Assembly: GCA_020698575.1 (NCBI GenBank)
Contig: CM036247.1
Location: 2,255,903 to 2,319,902, forward strand
Direction of reading: 5' to 3'
Length of the DNA stretch: 64,000 nucleotides
Source of the DNA: Bostrychus sinensis
Taxonomy: Eukaryota > Chordata > Actinopteri > Gobiiformes > Eleotridae
Part shown: in pieces, positions 20,701 to 28,987 of the stretch
Layout of the letters: every line of letters begins with the position of its first letter
How positions within the stretch are numbered: the stretch's first letter is position 1
The notes under the pieces: generated by a model
What the model saw: the letters and a program-made list of their open reading frames with translations, nothing else
Told to the model about the DNA's origin: nothing
Database searches by the model: none
Translations under genes and position numbers: made by a program

Positions 20701-23078
20701 CGTGTTTATGGGTAACATGGCAGCAACAAAGATGTATATTCTGCCTTTATGACCATTTTAAGAGTTAGAGTTCTTTTGTGTTTCGTTCACCTTGTGCTCG
20801 TTTAAAATAATGGAGGCTACATACAATTTGCTCACCTAATGGCAGTGCCTTACGCCTTGTATCTGTTATTTTGTTACTATTTCTTTTGTATTTATGTTGT
20901 AACTAAATAGTCTCACCATTTTGCGCTGACAGAGAGGACCCTAAAGTTTATGCCAGTGTTTGTTTTATGTCGTTAGCTCCAGTAATCACGGAGATATCCA
21001 CCGTTAAAATTTGTGGAAAACATTGCTATGAAATACAGGTTTTAGACGAAGATTTAGCAATTTATCAGCGGGACCCGCGGTGTTTTTAAATAATATAACT
21101 AATGTTTCAGTCAAAAAACAAACACAAAAAGCTATATATGTCCCATAACCTCATTTTAATGCCACTAATTTGATGCAGAGAGAAGCAGCAGCGCTCGAGT
21201 CACGTGACGCACATGTGGCTGTGTTTACAGAGACAGGTGATGTTTACCTGAGCACAGTGAGCTCCTCCTGCCCCACGCGGTGTAAGCTGAAGATTAATCC
21301 CAGGACAGTTTTAGTTTTCAGCAGTTTGTTGCTTTCTCTGGTGTTACATTCACCTACAGTTCTCCTGTTGTTCACATGCGCCCCCTTCAGGCTGATGTTG
21401 GCTTGTTTTTAAAGAAGTAAAGTATAAACTGAGCAAATGGTTTGTACAGTGATGTTTAGCCTAATACAGCGGTGTAGGGGTGTCCCATTTCTTAGGGGTG
21501 TATTGTCAGTCCTACCTCTTACCCCTCTGTTTTAAGGTCTAAGGGGAAGGCGAAGGGCGAGGGGAAGGGGTAAAAATGAGAAATGGGATTGGGCCTTAGT
21601 CTGAGTGTTCATTAAAAGTTATTAAATTGATTCCAATTATTAAAAATGTAAAATAGTTTTGAAGTGACATCATTAGTTTTATTTGAGAATATGAATATAG
21701 AAAAAATCTGGATATTTGATTTTCAACATTTATGAACTGTATTATACAATACTTGCAAATAAGTTTTGACAATTTAAGCTGCCGTGATTGTGGCATTAAA
21801 AATGTTTAAAATGGCATTAAAAACCATTAAATTAGACTTGCTGATAGCTGCAGGAACCCTGATTTTGACTTTGTTCCATCTAAGCTTTTGTTTTTAGGCA
21901 CACTTTAGTTCTTGGTTGAGGTTGGATAGATGAATATTTAGTCTCTGTTTAGTATTTGATTTTGCCTGCTTTACCCTTTCCTGCTTCCAAATCTAGTTTA
22001 ATCCTGGTTTAGATTTGTTTAAATAGGTAATTTTTGCTTAGAGTGCTCCTTGTGTTGGTCCCAAAGCTGGATTGCGTCAGGAAGGGCATTTGGTGTAAAG
22101 CCTATGCCAAATGTATTTGCAAACCACTGCACACTGACGAGGAGGCAGATGATTTACAGTGGTGACGTCTTCAGATTGGCTTTCAACACTGAGTAATGCT
22201 GTGACATAGAGCTGCACAATATATCGCAAAATTATCATTATCGCAATATCAGCAAACGCAATATCTGTATCGCAAGAATCTAAATATATCACAATAACGC
22301 TGTGGTCTTCCATCTGACAGAGATTTACACTGAAGAATCATTTTCCACCAGAGCCTTAAAAGAACATGTGTTGTGACTAAATAAAAATGTTTAAAAAGTC
22401 CAGTTTTAGTGGGAATTTAATTAATTTAGTCCCAGCTTAGCCTTGTTTTATTCCTGGTTTAGTCTGTGTTAAGTTTGGATTTTGTGGCTGTTTTGACTTG
22501 TAAATACAGGAACTAACATTTTTGTGAAATGTAGTGAATTTAACTTACGATGTTTGAAAAGTAGGCTCTATTTTCAAATATCGCGGTAATATCGTTATCG
22601 CAATTTTCAACATAGTTATCGAATATCGCAGCCCTACTGTGACACTATTTCTTTCTAATTTGTTGTATGAATTTATTTATATATTTTCTGGTGTTATTAT
22701 AGTTTTATTATTGATTTCATTATTTTTTTTATGGAAAGCACTTTGGTCACCTTGAGTGTTATAAATAAATGTTGATTGATTGATTGAAGGGAAAACTTTG
22801 GATACAATCTCCCTCCGTCTGAAGAGTCCTAGTTGTGCTTTAATTCTGCTTTCTTTCCCGGTGTTAAACTCCGTGTCCGTTCCCCAGGTGACACCCCTCC
22901 AGGTCTGTCCAAGGAGATCACCAGTGCTCTGTCCCACGTCCCGGGCTTCGAGATGGACCCCTTCTCTCTGGACGACCCCCTGAGGATGGACCCTCTGGCC
23001 CTGGACATGTTGGACGGGGACTTGATGTTGGCCGACCCGGCTGTGGAGGACTCTTTCAGATCCGACAGACTCAAATAG
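2659..23078 (+). CDS. crtc2: CREB-regulated transcription coactivator 2, 3' part of gene
   Basis: CRTC proteins are cytoplasmic-to-nuclear coactivators. They bind the bZIP domain of CREB and raise cAMP-responsive transcription; salt-inducible kinases keep them in the cytoplasm bound to 14-3-3, and calcineurin releases them. Eleven coding exons are placed: 2659-2765, 4363-4389, 4675-4754, 4923-4972, 7117-7388, 10394-10813, 13593-13763, 14209-14415, 20054-20125, 20284-20455 and 22888-23078. CRTC2 is favoured over CRTC1/3 by the segments PPIEENV..LLKPWDAKK, SSRPKSCEVPDI, ALNTGGSLPDL, TLSSITQ-GVPLDTS, VPNIILTG and the C-terminus ending DPAVEDSFRSDRLK. The N-terminal CREB-binding exons are outside the window. 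Exon phases agree at every junction except the end of the 420-base exon, where an extra base near 10783 breaks the frame. The paralog assignment is from memory, not a search. Confidence 0.87.
2809..3540 (-). mobile_element. TA-flanked DNA transposon with pogo-like coding tail, copy 1
   Basis: Inverted ends share GTATTTTCC followed by (G/A)GACTATAAGTCGC, and both ends abut TA (2807-2808 and 3541-3542). The minus strand carries the block conserved in the copies at 7938 and 31188: an acidic peptide with LRLPPELAELFRSDTEDEEF ending FKGFSD-stop. This looks like the C-terminal tail of a pogo/Tigger-type DDE transposase. The rest of the transposase is absent, so the element is non-autonomous. Confidence 0.7.
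3543..4362. other. crtc2: crtc2 intron, no gene seen
   Basis: Intron sequence with a short triplication of CAGCCCCT near 4094-4115. No coding segment or named repeat was recognised. Confidence 0.4.
4363..4389 (+). CDS. crtc2: crtc2 27-base micro-exon
   Basis: Acceptor GTTTCCAG and donor GTGAGT flank 27 bases that read GQNDGERGR across the junctions and keep the frame (phase 1 in, phase 1 out). It joins exactly to the next exon to give an ATG-encoded M before FSYPVPPIEEN. The segment is the variable linker between the first SIK site and the conserved PPIEEN block in CRTC2. It is short, and support rests on splice sites and phase alone. Confidence 0.65.
4440..4545 (-). repeat. SINE body fragment
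   Basis: The words CCTTGGGCAAGAAACTTCACCC and CACCACCGAGTGTGACTGAG correspond to the body of the tRNA-headed SINE at 42170-42515, here without the tRNA-like head. It appears in the opposite sense to that copy, so strand is tentative. Confidence 0.45.
4675..4754 (+). CDS. crtc2: crtc2 exon, PPIEEN / KPWDAKK block
   Basis: After acceptor TTCCTCAG it reads FSYPVPPIEENVLSDGKLLK then PWDAKK and ends at donor GTAAAG. Human CRTC2 has VPAIEENLL...LLKPWDAKK here, which is one of the clearer paralog-specific matches. Phase 1 in, phase 0 out. Confidence 0.88.
4923..4972 (+). CDS. crtc2: crtc2 exon with second SIK/14-3-3 site
   Basis: Reads LPMLSSRPKSCEVPDI between acceptor TTTTGACAG and donor GTAAGT. 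SRPKSCEVP matches the CRTC segment with the second regulated serine (human CRTC2 Ser275). It ends in phase 2; the codon is completed in the exon at 7117 to give DINIF. Confidence 0.88.
5109..5651. mobile_element. TA-flanked MITE, GCGCC-type
   Basis: The ends CCGTATTTTCTGCACTATAA and its inverse (TTATAGTGCGGAAAATACAG) are flanked by TA at 5107-5108 and 5652-5653. The tip resembles the pogo-tailed family (GTATTTTC...ACTATAA) but the next bases are GGCGCACC, and the interior differs and lacks the coding tail. It is probably a related but separate non-autonomous family. Confidence 0.68.
5654..7116. other. crtc2: crtc2 intron, no gene seen
   Basis: AT-rich intron. Short ORFs here match nothing I recognise. 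No clear transposon ends were found. Confidence 0.4.
7117..7388 (+). CDS. crtc2: crtc2 exon with third regulatory site
   Basis: The exon (acceptor CCCTCAG, donor GTAAGG) opens with IFTSPEQPSAVPHGVPSALN and continues NTGGSLPDLSSLHFPSPLPT, then SLSGGNSTGNLAS and TQLGI. NTGGSLPDL is the block around the third regulated serine (human CRTC2 Ser307), and the order of blocks is the same as in human CRTC2. Phase 2 in, phase 1 out. The other frames stay open only because the exon is GC-rich. Confidence 0.9.
7938..8662 (-). mobile_element. Pogo-tailed DNA transposon, copy 2
   Basis: Close copy of the element at 2809-3540, in the same orientation, with the 64-residue ORF region 8229-8423 unchanged at the protein level. 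The left end TCGTATTTTCTGGACTATAA follows TA (7936-7937). The next ~30 bases present in copy 1 are missing, so the sequence runs straight into CTTCATAATGAAGAAG. The right tip is degraded after TCTGGAAAAG. Near 8500-8545 it has a short segment, including AGAGCGCCCTCTGGTGGCTG, that copy 1 lacks or has changed. Confidence 0.68.
8663..9785. other. crtc2: crtc2 intron, no gene seen
   Basis: No coding match. ORFs at 8886-9213 and 9166-9522 have no recognisable motif and no splice context that fits the coactivator. Confidence 0.4.
9786..9935 (-). repeat. SINE body fragment
   Basis: GTCGCTTTACAATTAGGTCC, CTCAGTCACACTCGGTGG and GGGGCAGACTGAAGGAGACG line up with the same words at 42222-42330 in the tRNA-headed SINE. 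The tRNA-like head is missing. Confidence 0.55.
10135..10295 (+). mobile_element. 3' tail of Rex1-like LINE
   Basis: CTTGAAAAAGAGATTTTTAG and GGGACTTTCCTGGTTAAA followed by an A-rich end are the reverse complement of the tail at 50690-50770, which ends the LINE with YADD reverse transcriptase. Only the 3' non-coding end remains. Confidence 0.55.
10394..10813 (+). CDS. crtc2: crtc2 exon, serine-rich repeats, frameshifted
   Basis: Starts after CCGCAG as LLASLQSMLSNPSLQSSLSN and runs through many short S-L-Q/S-S-L-S-N-P units, a glycine patch, then SPRRRAQLSPL and AKQFSPT. Human CRTC2 has SHPSLQSSLSNPNLQ and RRVPLSPL in the same order, so identity is clear. From the start the frame leads to YLPNAVLYHT, but the frame that matches CRTC2 (SPTLSSITQ, continuing into GVPLDTS in the next exon) is one base later. 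One extra base in ACCTATCTCC (10780-10789; probably the T at 10783) explains this. Without it the exon would end in phase 0, as the next exon needs. Read as given, the frame stops at 14337-14339. Confidence 0.85.
11037..11748. mobile_element. hAT-type non-autonomous element, copy 1
   Basis: The left end AGTGGTTCCCAAAGTGGGGT resembles the tips of Charlie-like hAT elements and the right end is CTTTGGGAATGGCTG. A second copy lies inverted at 18625-19367. Inside is a foldback segment rich in CTCAAGTTTT/AAAACTTGAG words flanked by CTGCAAAAACTC and GAGTTTTTGCAG. The 64-residue ORF at 11342-11536 is shared with copy 2 but is a low-complexity product of the foldback and not a likely protein. Confidence 0.62.
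11749..13592. other. crtc2: crtc2 intron, no gene seen
   Basis: ORFs at 11970-12398 and others show no family motif. AT-rich tracts near 13350-13460 precede the acceptor CCCCCTTCAG of the next exon. Confidence 0.4.
13593..13763 (+). CDS. crtc2: crtc2 exon, GVPLDTS block
   Basis: Reads GVPLDTSQLPLDQRLPPYPR, where human CRTC2 has GVPLDTSKLSTDQRLPPYP; this is the strongest single match to CRTC2 over its paralogs. It continues with an NQ repeat made of CAGAAC units (13661-13676) and a Q/H/N-rich stretch ending QQHYGT before donor GTAACT. Phase 0 at both ends (57 codons). The preceding exon reaches it in phase 1 unless the extra base near 10783 is removed. Confidence 0.9.
14209..14415 (+). CDS. 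crtc2: crtc2 exon, Q/N-rich transactivation region
   Basis: Acceptor CTTCGCAG, donor GTGAGT, 69 codons, phase 0 at both ends. It reads QQQRPMGAPLNAQNSPLIKN, then ESSLDQCGSS, and ends QISHNLATDLGLYN. Composition (Gln, Ser, Asn) fits the transactivation part of CRTC proteins; conservation with mammals is weak here, so support comes from phase and position. Confidence 0.75.
14848..16132. mobile_element. hAT-type element with exact 8-bp TSD
   Basis: Ends TAGGGATGCAGCGATACC and GGTATCGGTGCATCATTA are inverted and rich in CGATAC/GTATCG. They are flanked by ATGTTGTT at 14840-14847 and again at 16133-16140, an 8-bp target duplication as expected for hAT. From about 15395 to 15960 it contains what looks like a nested insertion beginning with a T/A-rich run and AACGGGACAATGCATGTTAA. 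No transposase is recognisable. Confidence 0.75.
16334..16783. mobile_element. hAT-type CGATA MITE, copy 1
   Basis: Ends TAGGCCTGCACGATATGG and GCGATATATTGTGCAACCCTA form inverted repeats packed with GCGATA words. GCTTGGAT (16326-16333) and GCCTGGAT (16784-16791) are a 7-of-8 target duplication. Other copies: 22207-22636 (inverted) and 23516-23831 (same direction). Confidence 0.75.
16792..18616. other. crtc2: crtc2 intron, no gene seen
   Basis: No coding match to CRTC or other families. The ORF at 16693-17160 on the minus strand has no recognised motif. Confidence 0.4.
18625..19367. mobile_element. hAT-type non-autonomous element, copy 2
   Basis: Inverted copy of 11037-11748. Ends CAGCCATTCCCAAAGTC and CACTTTGGGAACCACTG; flanks GGATAGAG (18617-18624) and GAATAGAG (19368-19375) match at 7 of 8 bases, supporting hAT-type insertion. 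A third, cut-down piece starts at about 39222. Confidence 0.7.
19376..20053. other. crtc2: crtc2 intron, no gene seen
   Basis: No feature recognised apart from the acceptor TTCTTCAG at its end. Confidence 0.4.
20054..20125 (+). CDS. crtc2: crtc2 exon, acidic LLDDPYLSLQ helix
   Basis: 24 codons, phase 0 both ends, acceptor TTCTTCAG and donor GTAAAC. Reads DALFNSLLDDPYLSLQLAGK. The acidic-hydrophobic pattern suits a transactivation segment. Placement rests on clean splice sites and phase. Confidence 0.78.
20284..20455 (+). CDS. crtc2: crtc2 exon with PNIILT motif
   Basis: Reads YSSEPQSDGLSLNHTGLTCS and ends RHNVPNIILT, with G completed by the next exon. PNIILTG is conserved across CRTC1 and CRTC2 and fits the calcineurin docking pattern PxIxIT loosely; that function is inferred from the pattern. 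Acceptor GTGTCCCAG, donor GTACGG, phase 0 in and 1 out. Confidence 0.88.
20511..21595. mobile_element. PIF/Harbinger-like non-autonomous element
   Basis: The left end GGCTGGATCCCATTTCTACC and right end GAGAAATGGGATTGGGCC are inverted repeats, and subterminal CCCCTTAGCCC and GGGGAAGGGGT also pair. TTA lies outside both ends (20508-20510 and 21596-21598), the 3-bp target site typical of this superfamily. No transposase is seen. Confidence 0.68.
21599..22198. other. crtc2: crtc2 intron, no gene seen
   Basis: AT-rich sequence without a recognised feature. Confidence 0.35.
22207..22636. mobile_element. hAT-type CGATA MITE, copy 2
   Basis: Inverted relative to 16334-16783. CTGTGACA occurs exactly on both sides (22199-22206 and 22637-22644), a perfect 8-bp target duplication. 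This makes it the best-preserved insertion of the family in the window. Confidence 0.8.
22650..22790 (+). repeat. Probable LINE/SINE 3' tail
   Basis: GGAAAGCACTTTGGTCACCTTGAGTGTTATAAATAAATG followed by GATTGATTGA is typical of the 3' tails of fish retroposons. It lies just upstream of the last crtc2 exon. Confidence 0.45.
22888..23078 (+). CDS. crtc2: crtc2 last coding exon, C-terminal TAD
   Basis: Acceptor TTCCCCAG, phase 1 in, stop TAG at 23076-23078. Reads DTPPGLSKEITSALSHVPGF, then EMDPFSLDDPLRMDPLALDM and ends DPAVEDSFRSDRLK. Human CRTC2 ends with PGFSKEI..LAGVPGFEV..LRMEPL and DPAVEESFRSDRLQ, so the C-terminal transactivation domain is intact in this exon. Its frame is the one used by all exons downstream of 13593. 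Confidence 0.92.
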
Positions 23079-23507
23079 CAGCCTCTCTTTCTCTCTCTCT
23101 CTGTGCTCCATGGATGTGTTATTAGAACTGGAGTCACCCTGGTGGACACACAGGGTACTGCAGCTAAAAAAAACCCCACAAACATCCTTCCTGAAACTGC
23201 TGGCAGGAAAGATGCTGCTATAAATCCAGCAATAACATGTTTTATGGATGTCTGAAGATCCAAAAATGATTTTAACTGCAAATTGGACTATTTATAATCC
23301 GTTGAATAATTAATTTATTTAACAGGACAAAAAATTAGACCAAGAATCAAAGAACAGGCAGCTTTCTCGTTCTAGAATCTGATGGTTTCAGAATCTCAGA
23401 CGGAGCAGTAGCTAGTCTTACTTTAGAGGTTAGACACTAGTTTCAAAAGAAATAATTAAACAGAAAACAAACCCCACAAATGTTCAACCTGGTCATTTTT
23501 GTTAGGG
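23079..23507 (+). other. crtc2: crtc2 3' UTR start
   Basis: Sequence directly after the stop codon, opening with a CTCTCTTTCTCTCT tract. No AATAAA close to the stop was found; the nearest convincing AATAAA signals lie several kilobases downstream, near 30,870 and 31,000, so the UTR end is unknown. Confidence 0.5.
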
Positions 23508-23515
23508 AATGAGTC

Positions 23516-23831
23516 AGGGCTGCACAAAAACATGCATTATTCAATAACTATGTTGATATATTAAAATACTTTTCTGACACAGTAAGATAAATTCACTTTA
23601 AACAAAAATGTGAGTCCCTGTGTTTCCAAGTGAAAACAAAACTTAACACAAACCAAACCAGGAATAAAACAAGGCTAAATAATGAAGGAAATTACCAGGA
23701 AAATGATTCTTCAGTGTAAATCTCATGTCTCGTGTCAGATGGAGGACCACAGCATTAATGCGATACATTTAGATTCTTGCGATACGGATATTGCATTATT
23801 GATAATTCCACGATACATTGTGCAGCCGTAG
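23516..23831. mobile_element. hAT-type CGATA MITE, copy 3, shortened
   Basis: Begins AGGGCTGCACAAAAACATG and ends CGATACATTGTGCAGCCGTAG, the same direction as 16334-16783 but about 130 bases shorter. AATGAGTC (23508-23515) and ATTGAGTC (23832-23839) make a 7-of-8 target duplication. It sits only about 440 bases beyond the crtc2 stop, so it may be transcribed as part of the 3' UTR. Confidence 0.68.
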
Positions 23832-23839
23832 ATTGAGTC

Positions 23840-26800
23840 CAAAACCTCACTGTAATAATCTTGTGGCTTAATGCTCTGTCACCCCCCTGTGATGGAAAAG
23901 TGTCATCATTTCTTGACTCTGTAGTGAAGAAAAAAAAAATCCTTAACCTTATTTTGTGCTGACAGACAAGACGTTGAACTTTGTGTCAGTTTTTGTTTCA
24001 TGAGGATAGACCCAGTATTTACAGAGATATTAGTGATAAACCAGGCATTTTAACTCTTAAGCAGCCATTTCTACCATAGAATTCTTTCTTACTGAGTTTT
24101 ACATCACACGAACGCAACCTTTTGGCTTGAAACGTACAGCTGAAGTTAGCACAGGTGCAGCCAACAAAGTAACATCTGCCTTTTTCAGATGAATTTCAGA
24201 GTTTAAGCTGAAGCCCTTGATCTCCTCCCAGTTTTTTGGTCCATTATTCTAGGAATCTACGTGCGATCTTTAGCAAAGAACAAGCTCCGTCAGAAACCGT
24301 TGTGCATGTTTGGATCTGGTGAAGAATATTGTATAAAATGTGTTGTCAGTGTGGGTCAGCAGTGCTCACCTGAACAGACAAGCTCCTGGGAAAAAAACAT
24401 TCAAAGAAGCAAGGAGCATCTTGGGATTGTAGGACATCGTCAGCTCCAGTTCTAATAATACATCCATGATTTTTTTATTTTATTGTATTTTTTTTTTTTG
24501 TGTGTGTGGAGAAAACGAACAGGACTCCGCCCAGTCCCGAACGATTAACCAATCAGAAGCGAGGAGTAGAGACATGTGACAGAACGAGTGAGTGAGCTTT
24601 TATCTTTTTCGTAAAGGCACTTAGAGAAAAGAAAAGAAAAAAGAAAAAAAACGCTTCTGTTTTGTGCTTGACGTCGAGAAAAACTGCCCGAGACGCTTCT
24701 TCTCTGTCTGGCATTAGCTCCAGCGGCTGTTTCTGCATGGGATTATTACGGGATATTTATGGGAATTATGGGAAAACAAGACGGAAGCATGAGACAAACG
24801 AAGGCCAGCTGTTTTTTATTATAATGGATTCATCATTCTTCATTTTCTCTTCTCATTTTGTTGGAGCCGCTTTTAACTTGTCTCTGACTGAACCTTAACC
24901 TCATCAAAGTCTGAAAACATCATCTATTTATTTTTAGAATGACCCTCTTTAGTTCTGGTTTAGTCCAATATGCGATGTTTCTTAGGATTAAACCAGGATC
25001 AAAGCAGAATTAAAATACAAATGTACTTAATCTGTTTTAATTGCTGGACAAGACTAGGGTTAAACCAAGACTAAATTATTCTAAATGACTAAACCAGACT
25101 TCTAAATCCACAGTTTTGAATCCACTATAAACTCAAACATCTGGCCTTTTTGGAAACCCTGTTAATTTTGACTCAATCACTTTTTACAAGTTATATATCC
25201 ACTGTTTGTACTAATCTTGGATCCGAGGCCAAAAACAATCTTTAACAGGAAAAAAGCCATGGTTTAATGACAAAAAGCGCCAAGAAATCCATATTTTTAT
25301 CATGTAATTAAATCCCTCTTTATTATGAAGTCATTTAGTGACCTTCTGAACCGAGTTTGAAGGCAACACGACATCCATCTTGAATTTAAAAGAATTGTAA
25401 ATGGAAAAAAAAGATAATTCTGTATTTTTAGAGCTGTTTAAACTCTAATATTTTAAGCATTTTCAGAGGTTGTAAAGGTCTATTTTCTCTCAAAGCCGCA
25501 CGAGATGCAGAATATATATTTGTGTAAAACAAGCAGAGAACGAGACGCACTTTAAAAAACATGTTACTGAAGAAAAATGCATCTGGTTTTTAAAATATGG
25601 TTCAATATACGTTTTTTTTTTTAATATAAAGAATCTATGCTTATTTTTGAAGAGGCAGGCGAGGATTTGAAGTTACTAACAAATGAATGTCCAAGCAGTA
25701 ATTTCGGGAGAGGATGGGTAAACAAATTAGTGCTTGTTTAAAATCGTTTAAGGGAGATTAATGGAGAAGACGAGGACTAAACCAGAACAAAATAAAAAAG
25801 CTGAACTAAATCTAAGATAGATAGAATTTAATTGGATTGGCCACAGAAGAATGTATTTAATAGAGCTGCACAATGTGGAAAAACAATAATTTATAATGAG
25901 ATTTATTAATCCAACAAAACGCCACAAGAGGGCAGCGTAGCCTAAATCTGTGCTCTCATAAGTCTGCAGGTAAAATAATATGTCTCAAGTAGAAGTAAAT
26001 TAAGTACTAAAAGAAAAAAAAATGGGTTATGTTTGAATTTTTGGGAACATGAAGACACCTAAAAGATGTTAAATTAAAAGTGAAGCGTGTGATAAGATAA
26101 AAAACCTAAAACATTAAGATTAACGTAGAGCCACACAACTTTTGCAGCATTTACCTTTCAGCAAGAACTAAAAACTTTAAAGTAGCACCGCTTTATTCCA
26201 GAATGTGTTGTAAAGAAATGGATTTTATTTCAGAAGATAACATTAACTCGCACATTTAGAATAAAAATATGCAAAGATTGTAGTACTTTTAGCAGTGGTC
26301 GTACTCTATCCACCACAGCTGCATGTACATTTCCTTTTTCATACTTAAATGCTTGAAAGTAAAGTATTTTCTACTCGGTTTGGTTTGATCCTCGTCTGCT
26401 CTGACCTTTTTGACGCTCAGGCTTCTTCTTCAGGTTTAGTTAGAGCCAAAACTAACCAGAAAACTAAAAAAAAAACAAAAAACAAGCGACTTTGCACTGA
26501 GTGATCGTCAAACCAAATCACAGAGCGGCAGAGTTTAAAAGTCTCGCTGTCACCAACATTGTTTCTCAAACTGCGTACGAGGAAAGACATGGATGGTTTA
26601 ACAAGAGGAACCCAGAACTAAACTAAAAATAAACTGAGCCCAGGACATAACCAGGCTTATGTCAAGGGATTAAACCAGGATTAACACGACCTGAACTGAA
26701 ATAAAAGAATTCATTTGAGCTGAGACAAGCTCCAAGGAACCTAAGTCTGAATAATCTTAAATAGTTTTCATTTAGTGTGGGTTTAATCCTAAATTGCGCC

Positions 26801-27762
26801 TAAATTCAGCGCCTACCAACGCCAACAAAAAACAGGTTCAGGATTAAAAACTAACCTAAGCAAGATCTAAACGACTTGGTCTAGATAAATCCAGAATTAA
26901 AACTGTGACTTAACCCACAGCTTTCTCCGTTTGTGGTCTCGTTTTCGTGCCGTCTGAAGCCAGTCACTGTGATTGACAGCGCTAAGCCCCGCCCCTCGCT
27001 GCTTCTCTTCTTCTTCTTCTTCTTCTATGGAAAGTTACTAATGCTTTTTTCTGACTGTTGCTTGTACCAGAGTTTATTTTTGAACTGCGTCTGTACAGAG
27101 AGTCGTACCCTTTATCGGAGCATGCCTTTACAATCAGAATCATCATCTAAGAGTCGTTTTAAAAAGGTCACCGGTCGAAGAAAATGTATGGATGAGGAAC
27201 TATTTTATGTCGGCGTATCCATCCACCATGTTTTCATTGTAATTTTTGTAAAGATTGACAGAGATATTTTACCTAATACTGTTTAAGTCGAGCTCTGTCC
27301 ACACAAATGTGTTTCTGCACATTCACATCCACATTATTAGGACCTAAATCTAAAACGGACCAAAGTAAAGGCTTCAGCTTATTTTAGTTGAAGAATCCAA
27401 GTTTCAGGATCTGGAATTTGATAAATCTCAAACCTTTCACACCAAGTACCACCTCAGAAATATTTGTCTTCTAAAGACATCAGTGCCAGTTCTCAGTCAT
27501 CCACGAAAAAATCTGTAAAAAAGTTTAAAAAGAAAGCTCACCTGGACAGCTGTGTTTCTTTAGAAGACGTTTTGTCGGCTCATCCACATTTCTCAAGACC
27601 ACTGCTGTGTGAGTAGAAGCTCATATAGAAGAATCTTTGGCTTTCGTAATATCATCTTTAATGGACTAAAATACACAATATTAAATAATAGGTTTATTCT
27701 AAGCTGTCCTGAGCTAAATTAGGACTAAACTGTGCCTAAATCAGGCTTAAGCAGCAGCCTGC
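23840..27762. other. crtc2 3' flank or long 3' UTR
   Basis: No coding gene recognised over 3.9 kb. There are few clear transposon ends here compared with the rest of the window. From about 24,940 to 27,760 a loose word, TAAACCAGGA(C/T)TAAA, recurs on both strands (for example near 24993, 25066, 25775, 26660 and 27712). A short (TTC)n run is at about 27003-27024. It could be a long 3' UTR or intergenic DNA. Confidence 0.4.
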
Positions 27763-27765
27763 ACT

Positions 27766-28343
27766 AGCTGTGTTTCCATTACACATATGCGCAAAATTTT
27801 ATCGATATTCTAGAAATGTCGAAAAAACACAATTTCGCAATTACACTGTTTCCATTGAATCATAAGCGAATAAAAACAAACCTACTCTCGCGATAAGTCA
27901 TTCAAAAACCATGGCGACGGATGTAAACATTGCTTTGATTTACAGCAGATATATCCAGGTTTCAGCCACGGCACTAGCGCTCGTCATCAGCCGTCAAAGG
28001 AGACGTCGGCGTCTTATTCAGGCCATGGAGCGACCGGCCCCTGATACATGGGAGCGGCTACGTATGAAGCGTTTTGGGGAAATTGTAGTTGGCGATTTTA
28101 AAGAACAGCTGTGGATTCAACGTTTCCCAATGACACGCTCAGCTTTTGCTGAGCTGTGCGATGCTGTGGGACCTCTCCTGCGCCCGCTGCTCAGTGCCCA
28201 AGGCGGCCAGTATCCGGTTGTTGGTCGTGCAAAACCTTTTTTTCGATAAATGCGAGTTTTTTCGAAATTGTCGTGTTTCCATTAGGCAAATTTATATTCG
28301 CAAATCCAATTTGCGCAATTTGATGGTCAATGGAAACGCAGCT
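27766..28343 (+). mobile_element. PIF/Harbinger-like element, truncated transposase
   Basis: Inverted ends AGCTGTGTTTCCATT and AATGGAAACGCAGCT are flanked by ACT (27763-27765 and 28344-28346), a 3-bp target site. Subterminal TTTGCGCAA and TTCGCAAA words repeat near both ends. It carries the ORF at 27911-28249. The superfamily call rests on the 3-bp site and the protein's look. Confidence 0.68.
27911..28249 (+). pseudogene. Harbinger-type transposase N-terminal fragment
   Basis: 112 residues starting MATDVNIALIYSRY. After a basic patch (SRQRRRRR) it reads WERLRMKRFGEIVVGDFKEQ then LWIQRFPMTRSAFAELCDAV and GPLLRP. The order (W-E-R...F, then W...F-R/P-M-S/T-R..F..L) resembles the region before the DDE core in HARBI1-like nucleases. 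The catalytic domain is absent and the ORF runs into the 3' subterminal repeat and stops, so it cannot be an active transposase. Confidence 0.6.
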
Positions 28344-28391
28344 ACTGAAAACGTATGTCCCAACCAGAGCAGGACAAAAACTGACACTTAA

Positions 28392-28983
28392 AGTTACACT
28401 GTGTAAGATTCCCGGTCTTGCGCCTCTAGAGGCCACAGGTGCCACTGCACCGTCGCAAAACGTAAACACTAGGGCCCCTCCTCCTTCTGAAACTGTGCGA
28501 GCGTGCGTCTATTTCCATTATTGTTTCAACTTTAGTTGAGCTGCTGCTACCTTTGGAAGTTTGGACTGGATCTTCTATAGAGTTAGCGCTAGCGCCTTCT
28601 CTGTCTCTCATCTGACGCCAGCGAGCAAAAGTCTGTCCGATGTTGACTCTTGTCTGTGATCTGGTGCGGTCCCTTTCACATTTTCTTTTTCTTGCCTCGT
28701 CCGACATTGTCTTCATCTTCTTGTGTCCTTCGGCCCTGACGAACTGGCGAAAATAACAACGCTAAAAGTAGCTTCATGGTTATACTGCGCCTCAAGTCGT
28801 TCCCTGTCACGTGACTCTTCCTCAACAGCGGAGCGCTCCCGGCCAAGTTGCGAGGGCGGTTTCTCAGTACAGAAGCCCCGCTCGGAGCAACAGATCGCGC
28901 CTCAGGCCTTATAATCGCTCAAAAAATCACAAAAACAAGTCAGTATGCCCCACATATTTAGGAGAAAAGTTACACAGTGTAAC
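28392..28983 (-). mobile_element. TTAA-flanked element with conserved ORF, copy 1
   Basis: Ends AGTTACACTGTGTAAGA and AGTTACACAGTGTAAC are inverted repeats, with TTAA directly outside (28388-28391 and 28984-28987). The minus strand encodes a basic peptide with KTMSDEARKRKCERDRTRSQ then TRVNIGQTFARWRQMRDREG (28716 down to about 28600). A longer copy lies inverted at 52796-53380. Between REG and the AGTTAGCG segment this copy lacks about 150 bases found in the other. TTAA suggests piggyBac or Kolobok; I cannot tell which. Confidence 0.7.
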
Positions 28984-28987
28984 TTAA

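Noticed and set aside
22833..22887. In-frame extension upstream of the last crtc2 exon
   Set aside because: Precedes a clear acceptor (TTCCCCAG) and the phase fits only from 22888.
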